From the NCBI GenBank assembly GCA_003157895.1, contig PMKW01000085.1, positions 1 through 11,577 of the forward strand: a DNA stretch of 11,577 bases, in the 5' to 3' direction. The position numbers and the translations under genes are program-made. Shown here piece by piece: positions 7,257-11,577 of this stretch (its first letter is position 1; each line of letters begins with the position of its first letter). Under the pieces are notes generated by a model, which saw nothing but the letters and a program-made list of their open reading frames with translations, was not told the DNA's origin and made no database searches. This stretch comes from Methanoregula sp. (GTDB lineage Archaea; Halobacteriota; Methanomicrobia; Methanomicrobiales; Methanospirillaceae).

Positions 7257-8435
7257 ATGAAGGTGTGCATTATGTGCGGCGGTGAAGGCACCCGCCTCCG
7301 CCCCCTGACGTTCGAGCGGCCAAAACCCTGTATACCGATTGTCAACCGCCCGTCCATCCAGCACCTTGTTTCACACCTCTCGAATCTGGGCTTCCGGGAA
7401 GTCGTGGTCACTCTCGGGTACATGGGGTCAGCAATCGAAGAAGCTCTTGGTGACGGATCGCTCTTTGGTGTCGAGATCACCTACGTGCACGAGAAGACCA
7501 AGCTCGGGACTGCAGGAAGCGTGAAAAATGCCCAGAAATATCTTGACGGCCATGATTTTCTTGTTGTTGGTGGCGACCATGTCACCGACTTAAACGTCCT
7601 TGAATTTTACCGGACACACCAGAAAGAGAAAGCAACAACCACGATCGGGCTGCTCTCCATTGATGACCCGGGCGAATACGGTATTGCTGAGATCGATGTC
7701 AGCTACGAGATCAAACGCTTCAAGGAAAAACCCGCTCCCGGCGAGATCTTCTCGAACCTTGCAAGCACAGGGATGTACGTCTGCAACCCCGAGATCTTTG
7801 ACTATATCCCCCCGGGCACAAAATATGATTTTGCCCGGGACCTTTTCCCGGCCCTGATGGAAGACGGGCATATCATCAAGGGCTGGCTTGCACGCGGTAA
7901 CTGGACCGATGTCGGGAGCCCCCATTCCCTCCGCCAGGCCGAACGCTGGAAACTGCAGGACATCACCTTCACCGACATCATCGGTAACCTGTCGAGCCAT
8001 GGCGCCCAGGTCAGGGGACCCGTGCAGCTCGGGGAATCGATCACGCTGGGCAGGAACACGAAAGTGATCGGCCCGGTGGCCATCGGGCAGGGTACGACCA
8101 TCGGAGACAACGTCCTGATCGGGCCATACACGAGTATCGGCGACAAGTGCAGTATCCGGAATAATGTCAAGATCTTCTCCTCGTCGCTCTACAACCGGGT
8201 TATCATCGGTGCCAACAGCACGATCTCGGGCAGTATCATGGACAACGACACCCATATCGGCGAGCAGTGCAGTATCGAGAACGATACGGTGATCGGCCCC
8301 CGTGTCGTCCTGCGGGACCGGGTGGTCATCCACTCCAAGACCCGGCTCTGGCCCGAGGTGGTCATCCCCGACGGGACGATTGTCAAGGAGCATGTGCTGA
8401 ATGAGAAGTTCGATCTCAGGCATGACGGGTCGTGA
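7257..8435 (+). CDS. Sugar-1-phosphate nucleotidyltransferase with C-terminal left-handed beta-helix (GDP-mannose or glucose/GlcNAc-1-P type)
   Basis: Forms an NDP-sugar from a sugar-1-phosphate and an NTP, feeding surface glycan, S-layer N-glycan or polysaccharide synthesis in the cytoplasm. The 392-residue product begins with the nucleotide-binding signature GGEGTRLRPLT (8-18) followed by the ERPKP lysine segment. It has KLGTAGSV near residues 82-89, metal-binding Asp107 in VGGDHVTDLN, an FKEKP motif near 155-159 and GNWTDVGSP near 215-223. From about 245 to 375 hexapeptide-like repeats (such as GPVAIGQGTTIGDNVLIGPY) form a left-handed beta-helix. In archaeal relatives this tail is either an acetyltransferase domain or purely structural. 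Donor and sugar specificity cannot be read from sequence: mannose-1-phosphate guanylyltransferase and the bifunctional GlmU-like Sulfolobus/Methanocaldococcus type are both possible. It is monocistronic. Confidence 0.9.
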   Translation: MKVCIMCGGEGTRLRPLTFERPKPCIPIVNRPSIQHLVSHLSNLGFREVVVTLGYMGSAIEEALGDGSLFGVEITYVHEKTKLGTAGSVKNAQKYLDGHDFLVVGGDHVTDLNVLEFYRTHQKEKATTTIGLLSIDDPGEYGIAEIDVSYEIKRFKEKPAPGEIFSNLASTGMYVCNPEIFDYIPPGTKYDFARDLFPALMEDGHIIKGWLARGNWTDVGSPHSLRQAERWKLQDITFTDIIGNLSSHGAQVRGPVQLGESITLGRNTKVIGPVAIGQGTTIGDNVLIGPYTSIGDKCSIRNNVKIFSSSLYNRVIIGANSTISGSIMDNDTHIGEQCSIENDTVIGPRVVLRDRVVIHSKTRLWPEVVIPDGTIVKEHVLNEKFDLRHDGS

Positions 8436-8463
8436 ACATCTATTTTAATGGTAAATTCCGATT

Positions 8464-8487
8464 GAGGATAATTCCTCTCTCCTTTAA
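8464..8487 (+). terminator. Hairpin after the nucleotidyltransferase gene
   Basis: GAGGA-TAAT-TCCTC (8464-8477) lies 28 nt after the stop and is followed by a pyrimidine-rich TCTCCTTT. It resembles a weak stem-loop terminator. Confidence 0.35.
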
Positions 8488-8499
8488 TTATGATGAACG

Positions 8500-8600
8500 C
8501 CGCCTCCCCGACGGGGTGCCCCCGCAGCGAATCAATTACCTGGTATGATAAAACCTTCTTGCCCCGCCGTGCCTCTGAGAGGCCATGAGGCAGGGAGCCC
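8500..8600. repeat. Cluster of overlapping short inverted repeats in a convergent gap
   Basis: The 260-bp gap between convergent genes holds CCCC-GAC-GGGG (8506-8516), whose GGGG can also pair with CCCC at 8519-8522. It also holds TACCTGGTAT at 8537-8546 and GCCTC-TGA-GAGGC (8571-8583), whose left arm can instead pair with GAGGCA at 8587-8592. I see no coding frame or known RNA here. Confidence 0.3.
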
Positions 8601-8683
8601 TCACACAAATCAGACAGAGATCTTTTCAAATTGGGATCTCAGTCTCTTTTGATCAACGAAAAGATCGTCAGACCTATGAGTGG

Positions 8684-8695
8684 GAAAAAAAGACA
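8684..8695 (-). terminator. Oligo-T terminator of the CBS-ParB-like gene
   Basis: T7 on the minus strand (A7 at 8685-8691) begins a few bases after the stop codon at 8696-8698. Confidence 0.5.
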
Positions 8696-9481
8696 TCAGT
8701 CTCTTTTAACCAGGCGGTGGGTTATTGCCACCAGCGGGTGACGTGCGTAATCGAGGACCTGGATATCGTCAAGGGTTTTTAAGTTCATCGCGTGGGCGGT
8801 CCGCTCCATCCCGAGCTCGATATCTTCCTTGATCTCAATGATATAGGCGTCGAGCGCCGTGATCCCGAGCCTCTTTGCGGCAACTGCCCGGTGGTGGCCG
8901 TCTACGAGGATCGTTCGCCCGGGCCTTTTTACGACAATGATCGGTTCGGCGAGCCCTTTTTTGATCTCGTAGATCCGCCCCTCGAGTTCGTCCTCATAAA
9001 TCTTGGATTGTGTGGGGAGCAGGTCCCTGACCGGTACGGTGCCCCGGTCAAGGGTCGGGTCAACGTTGTAGAGCTTCTTTAAAGTCGTGATGAAATTGAA
9101 CACTTTCTCAGGTGAAACGTGCTCGATCTGCGAGCGGATCACGTCCGAGTTCGAGATAATTCCGAGCAGGTGGTTCTTCTCATCAACGACCGGCAGTTTC
9201 TGGATGCCGCTCCGGAAGATCACCCGGGCGGCGTCATTGATATCCATTTCAGGATCAGCCACGATCAGGTTCTTGGACATCACCTGTTCGACCGGTGTGG
9301 CGGGCTGCACAAACAGCAGGTCGCGGGCTGAGATATATCCCACGACGCCGTTGTTGTCGACGACCGGGAACCCGTCGTGGCGTGTCTTGTGTATCTTGTC
9401 GATGACGTCTTTTACCGTGCCGGAAATATCGACGCTGACGACATCGTAGGTCATGTAGTCCTTGACCTTTTTCTTGTCCAT
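8696..9481 (-). CDS. Two CBS domains fused to a ParB/sulfiredoxin-like domain
   Basis: Predicted cytoplasmic sensor or regulator of 261 residues. CBS domain 1 spans about 8-58 (MTYDVVSV to GYISARDLL) and CBS domain 2 about 68-120 (VMSKNLIV to GIISNSDVI); such pairs usually bind adenine nucleotides or SAM-like ligands. Residues about 147-225 form a ParB-like N-terminal domain with the motif VDGHHRAVAAKRLG (D194, H196, H197, R198). This DGHHR loop corresponds to the nucleotide-binding GERR-type motif of ParB and the similar loop of sulfiredoxin. No helix-turn-helix DNA-binding domain of ParB is present, so plasmid partitioning is unlikely. The open frame extends upstream through hsp20, but the ATG at 9481 is preferred: the CBS domain begins directly after it and a TATA-like element lies 28 nt upstream. 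There is no SD, so the transcript is probably leaderless. This combination is known from methanogens, but its ligand and target are not established. Confidence 0.88.
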   Translation of the reverse strand: MDKKKVKDYMTYDVVSVDISGTVKDVIDKIHKTRHDGFPVVDNNGVVGYISARDLLFVQPATPVEQVMSKNLIVADPEMDINDAARVIFRSGIQKLPVVDEKNHLLGIISNSDVIRSQIEHVSPEKVFNFITTLKKLYNVDPTLDRGTVPVRDLLPTQSKIYEDELEGRIYEIKKGLAEPIIVVKRPGRTILVDGHHRAVAAKRLGITALDAYIIEIKEDIELGMERTAHAMNLKTLDDIQVLDYARHPLVAITHRLVKRD

Positions 9482-9495
9482 CACTACAGCTTTAG

Positions 9496-9514
9496 AGTGA
9501 ACGTTTACTTTAAG
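9496..9514 (-). promoter_or_regulatory. TATA element overlapped by a palindrome, upstream of the CBS-ParB-like gene
   Basis: On the minus strand CTTAAAGTAAAC (9503-9514) is centred about 28 nt before the ATG at 9481. It overlaps the imperfect palindrome AGTGAACGTTTACT (9496-9509), symmetric at 12 of 14 positions, which lies between TATA and the predicted transcript start where an archaeal repressor could block polymerase. Confidence 0.4.
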
Positions 9515-9522
9515 ACATCGGT

Positions 9523-9535
9523 AAAAAAGGGGGGC
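9523..9535 (-). terminator. Oligo-T terminator after hsp20
   Basis: On the minus strand GCCCCCCTTTTTTACC follows the hsp20 stop by fewer than 10 nt. It would separate hsp20 from the downstream CBS gene. Confidence 0.5.
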
Positions 9536-9543
9536 ATTGAGGG

Positions 9544-9995
9544 CTATTCGATAGTAATTCCGGACTTTTGCGGCATTCCTCTTTTTTTCAGCCGGACTTC
9601 CAGGATCCCGTTCCTGAAACCGGTTTTTGTATCCTCTTCGGTCACATTGGCTGGAAGGGTGACCATCCGGCTCATGGAACCGGACATGCGTTCGCGGATA
9701 TAATAGCCTTCGGCTTTTTCTCGGTGTCCTGATCCTGATCGCGTGTGAAAGCGACCTCAAGGGATCTTGGGTTGATGATCTGCAGGGCAACTGACGTTTT
9801 CTCCACGCCGGGCAGGTTAACAACTATCATTATGTCGTCGTCATCCTCCCGGGCATCCCCCCGGAACCCGCCCCGGATTGCCGGAAGCATCCGGTCGCTC
9901 ACGCCACCGGCCGGAAGAAGCCTGTTTCCCGATACTATCGCATGAAACCTGCTCTCCATTTCTGCCCGCGTGTCTTTCATATCGTGCCATATCAT
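9544..9995 (-). pseudogene. Small heat-shock protein Hsp20 (alpha-crystallin family), split by a one-base frameshift
   Basis: Small heat-shock proteins are ATP-independent holdases that bind unfolding proteins in the cytoplasm. The first part, from ATG 9995, runs through the start of the alpha-crystallin domain (DDDDIMIVVNLPGVEKTSV) to TEKK and then loses the family pattern, stopping at an early TGA. In the frame that needs one extra base, the domain resumes without a gap: AEGYYIRERMSGSMSR, then VTLPANVTEEDTKTGF, RNGILEVRLKK and the C-terminal GITIE with the I-x-I motif. The break is at the T5 tract 9715-9719 (A5 on the coding strand); six A would restore a normal protein of about 151 residues. 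Everything else is intact, so a recent mutation, an assembly or sequencing indel, or less likely ribosomal slippage at AAAAAG are the options. The start is uncertain (another ATG at 9980) and no SD is seen. Confidence 0.8.
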
Positions 9996-10060
9996 TTCTA
10001 ATGGATTTTTTCTCGATTATGAGTCTTCCCTCCTTCATGGTTTTTCCCCATACACAAAAT

Positions 10061-10120
10061 GATGATAACCTGTAGTTAGTATTAACAGATACCAAATATT
10101 GATTTACTATCGTTATCATC
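10061..10120. promoter_or_regulatory. 9-bp inverted repeat in the divergent hsp20/FKBP-like intergenic region
   Basis: GATGATAAC (10061-10069) and its exact reverse complement GTTATCATC (10112-10120) flank 42 nt of A/T-rich sequence. The 281-bp gap separates a minus-strand hsp20 from a plus-strand FKBP-like gene. It could be an operator for divergent promoters; no known regulator site is recognised. Confidence 0.35.
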
Positions 10121-10259
10121 CTGCGTTAACTCCGGTATAACAATCCTCCTGTTGCGGGATGCGTCCCCTGCACAGGGTTGGAACCAGGTGCCATGAAAAA
10201 GGCTGCTGTTCATGCCGGAAGAAGCGGAATAGTTTATGACGCTTGGATGAGGATCTAAT

Positions 10260-10266
10260 AAGGAGG
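10260..10266 (+). promoter_or_regulatory. Strong Shine-Dalgarno of the FKBP-like gene
   Basis: AAGGAGG lies 10 nt before the ATG at 10277, the best SD in this half of the window. It shows that this gene, unlike several neighbours, has a leadered mRNA. Confidence 0.7.
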
Positions 10267-10276
10267 AATTGAAATA

Positions 10277-10963
10277 ATGGGCGATAAGAAGCAGAAGGAA
10301 GCAAGGATCAAAACGGTAAAGCAGGTCATCGTTGTCGGAGCCTGTGTTCTGTTCGTTATCCTTATGATATTATCCGGTACGAGCTCACACTGGCTTTCCA
10401 TCTTTCAGGTTATAAAACCCGGAGACACGGTTGGCGTTGATTATACATTGTATGATGCAACGGGAATTCCCATTCTGACCTCCAACCAGCAGATCTACAC
10501 CACGACAGCAGCGAAGGGCGGGTATATCCTCTACTCAAAACAACTGTCGATGACTGCAGGCCAGAACCTGACCAAAAACATCTACCCTGTTTCAGTTTCT
10601 TCGGGTAGCACCGAGTCGACAACGCAGTTTGCCCTGCTCTCTACGGAATATCAGGGAATTAATCAGGCCATTATTGGCATGAAGACCGGTGACCAGAAAC
10701 GCATTCAGATCCCCAACAGTTCCGAGCCCAAGTTATGGGATGCTGCCACCGTTACGAAAAGCGGCCTGAACGTAAGTGACCTTCATGTGGGGGATCTTCT
10801 CCCCATGGCAATGTCGGATAATCCTCAGGCGATGGCCACGAATTCCACAATCACTTATACCCGTTTCGGCGAGATAATGAGCAAATCGGATGAGGGCATT
10901 GTTGTTGATGTCAACTATCCCGCTGTGGATATCAGTATCGTGTCCATCAACGCGAACAGCTGA
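10277..10963 (+). CDS. Membrane-anchored extracytoplasmic FKBP-like protein
   Basis: 228 residues: a short basic cytoplasmic N-terminus (1-15, rich in Lys), one hydrophobic anchor at about 16-37 without a lipobox, then an outside domain. That domain has two FKBP-like blocks. The first, KPGDTVGVDYTLYDATG at about 47-63, resembles the opening GDxVxVxYT-xLxDG of FKBPs. The second, EYQGINQAIIGMKTGDQKRIQIP at about 124-146, resembles the GxxxALxGMxxGExxxxxIP block. About 60 Ser/Thr-rich residues separate them. Several residues usual in active peptidyl-prolyl isomerases, including the FD pair and the tryptophan, are not evident, so catalysis is doubtful and a chaperone or structural role is possible. 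Four N-glycosylation sequons (NLT, NSS, NVS, NST) all lie after the anchor, consistent with export. The gene is monocistronic, with a strong SD and an oligo-T tract after the stop. Confidence 0.72.
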   Translation: MGDKKQKEARIKTVKQVIVVGACVLFVILMILSGTSSHWLSIFQVIKPGDTVGVDYTLYDATGIPILTSNQQIYTTTAAKGGYILYSKQLSMTAGQNLTKNIYPVSVSSGSTESTTQFALLSTEYQGINQAIIGMKTGDQKRIQIPNSSEPKLWDAATVTKSGLNVSDLHVGDLLPMAMSDNPQAMATNSTITYTRFGEIMSKSDEGIVVDVNYPAVDISIVSINANS

Positions 10964-10972
10964 AGTCGTTCT

Positions 10973-10987
10973 CCCTCCTTTTTTTAA
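10973..10987 (+). terminator. Oligo-T terminator of the FKBP-like gene
   Basis: CCTCC followed by T7 (10979-10985) begins about 10 nt after the stop. There is no strong stem. Confidence 0.5.
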
Positions 10988-11048
10988 TACGTACCTGCTG
11001 ATCCGCATTCATATCCGTGCGCATAATCTTTTTTACCTGCAGGGAGGT

Positions 11049-11250
11049 ATGAGCTGGTGAGAACAGGAGCCCGTCAACCAGGACGTGGAAAAGATCCTTG
11101 GTCTGAACAGTGAAGGGATTGATGCGATGGAAAATCCGCAGTATATTAAAGAGTACCCACTGAAGTTGACCCGGCCGATCATCTTTCTGCAGGACGACAT
11201 CGTTTGGGGACTATCCGGGGGTTTTGTCCATGCCGAACAGCTGAAAGGAA
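11049..11250 (+). pseudogene. Coding-like but broken small frame of unknown function
   Basis: A good SD, AGGGAGGT, lies at 11041-11048. The ATG right behind it (11049) opens MSW and then hits TGA at 11058-11060. The same frame then stays open for more than 60 codons with protein-like composition, including segments such as DVEKILGLNSEGIDAM and PIIFLQDDIVWGLSGGF. It has no stop of its own before entering the oligo-A tract and the antisense of the next gene. The GTG at 11057, at ideal SD spacing, starts a different frame that ends after 18 codons; one extra base near 11060 would join it to the long frame. An internal ATG at 11127 could start a shorter protein. The WGLSG segment faintly recalls the C-terminus of CoA-type NUDIX hydrolases, but I cannot name the family. 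A decayed gene or a sequence indel fits best. Confidence 0.35.
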
Positions 11251-11253
11251 CAC

Positions 11254-11264
11254 AAAAAAAAAAT
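11254..11264 (-). terminator. Oligo-T terminator of the HVO_0476-family gene
   Basis: Read on the minus strand, T10 (A10 at 11254-11263) begins one base after the TAA stop. Confidence 0.6.
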
Positions 11265-11577
11265 TTATTGCCGGTAACCGTAGATCCGTTTCACGCGGTG
11301 GGCGACCGTCTTCCAGCCCTCTTTGCGCATGAGCGGGCCGTCACGGAGTTTCAGGTGCGAAACCTTGAACCTTTTTCCGGAAACGGTATACATCTCCCCG
11401 ACAATGAACGGCTGTTCACCATCGCATTCCATGTACACCGGGATGGTCTTCCTGCCGTCATGGATGGAGATCTTGACCACGACGTTCTCGATCGTCCGGC
11501 ACCAGAGTGTCGTGATCGCGGGTGCCTTTGCCCGTTTCACCCTCTTTTCGCCACATTCGATTGCCGTGATCTCAACG
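11265..11577 (-). CDS. HVO_0476-family zinc-finger protein, C-terminal part (truncated by window edge)
   Basis: Only the last 103 codons are in the window; the frame stays open through the end at 11577, so the start and the N-terminal zinc finger lie outside. The visible part begins VEITAIECGEKRVKRAKA and contains TLWCRTIENVVVKISIHDGR, KTIPVYMECDG, FIVGEMYTVSGKRFKVSHLK and a C-terminus ending HRVKRIYGYRQ. This pattern matches, from memory, the C-terminal beta-rich region of the conserved euryarchaeal family named after Haloferax HVO_0476, whose biochemical role I do not know to be established. A GTG at 11538-11540 could be misread as a start, but upstream codons continue the family pattern, so it is internal. 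The oligo-T tract directly after the stop ends the transcript. Confidence 0.75.
   Translation of the reverse strand, partial: VEITAIECGEKRVKRAKAPAITTLWCRTIENVVVKISIHDGRKTIPVYMECDGEQPFIVGEMYTVSGKRFKVSHLKLRDGPLMRKEGWKTVAHRVKRIYGYRQ

Noticed and set aside
7590..8423. 277-codon minus-strand frame opposite the nucleotidyltransferase
   Set aside because: It mirrors the repeated Gly/Ile hexapeptides of the plus-strand gene, giving an Asp/His-rich artefact protein.
8488..8577. Possible C/D box sRNA (ATGATGA box with CTGA)
   Set aside because: The boxes are nearly 90 nt apart, there are no convincing internal D' and C' boxes, and the terminal stem is absent.
8639..8707. Direct repeat TCAGTCTCTTTT at 8639-8650 and 8696-8707
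   Set aside because: One copy covers the last codons of the CBS gene and the other lies just downstream. It is probably a small local duplication without further structure.
8696..9823. Long minus-strand open frame of 375 codons with a much earlier start than ATG 9481
   Set aside because: The extra N-terminal part is out-of-frame sequence of hsp20 with no domain character. The CBS domain, TATA position and frame quality support the start at 9481.
9841..10119. Minus-strand frame starting upstream of hsp20, including an ATG at 10037 followed by AAGGAGGG
   Set aside because: It overlaps the hsp20 N-terminus in another frame. The SD-like sequence lies after that ATG, not before it, and no in-frame start follows at proper spacing.
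10953..11245. 12-bp direct repeat CGAACAGCTGAA at 10953-10964 and 11234-11245
   Set aside because: Twelve-base repeats are expected by chance several times in a window this size, and one copy is inside the FKBP-like gene end; no mobile-element features flank them.

Overview
The window looks like a chromosomal segment of a methanogenic euryarchaeon, most likely of the order Methanomicrobiales (a Methanoregula-like relative is my best guess, not proven). Reasons: an archaeal eIF1/SUI1 homologue with a zinc-knuckle N-terminus, an archaeal type IV pilus-type ATPase with two FlaJ/TadC-like membrane proteins, a CBS-ParB-like protein, the C-terminus of an HVO_0476-family zinc-finger protein, A/T-rich TATA elements 26-28 nt before several start codons, and poly-T terminators. 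I see no tRNA, rRNA, CRISPR array, insertion sequence or phage gene.

Layout. (1) 92-4452, plus strand: a three-gene operon encoding a secretion/pilus motor ATPase with a long low-complexity N-terminal extension and two separate single-domain T2SSF membrane proteins; the genes overlap or nearly touch. (2) 4648-4953, minus: translation factor aIF1, convergent with the pilus operon and divergent from cobQ. (3) 5125-6588, plus: cobyric acid synthase for cobamide synthesis. (4) 6589-6871: non-coding, with nested inverted repeats that could be a structured RNA. (5) 6872-7138, minus: a small Cys-rich protein of unknown function, divergent from (6) 7257-8435, plus: a sugar-1-phosphate nucleotidyltransferase with a left-handed beta-helix tail. 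(7) 8696-9995, minus: a CBS-CBS-ParB-like regulator preceded by a small heat-shock protein gene (hsp20) interrupted by a one-base frameshift in a homopolymer. (8) 10277-10963, plus: a membrane-anchored, extracytoplasmic FKBP-like protein, head-to-head with hsp20 across an intergenic region carrying a 9-bp inverted repeat. (9) 11049-11250, plus: a coding-like but broken frame. (10) 11265-11577, minus: the 3' part of an HVO_0476-type zinc-finger gene that runs off the window.

The pilus operon is the only multi-gene machine visible; no pilin, prepilin peptidase or archaellum accessory gene is present, so its substrate is unknown. The rest is mostly single-gene housekeeping with divergent or convergent neighbours. 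The Hsp20/FKBP-like pair is a plausible protein-folding neighbourhood. I found no clear new defence or mobile system. The best unexplained signals are the structured non-coding block at about 6705-6860, the inverted repeat between hsp20 and the FKBP-like gene, the split T2SSF pair, and two apparent frame disruptions (hsp20 and 11049-11250) that need checking as real mutations or assembly indels.
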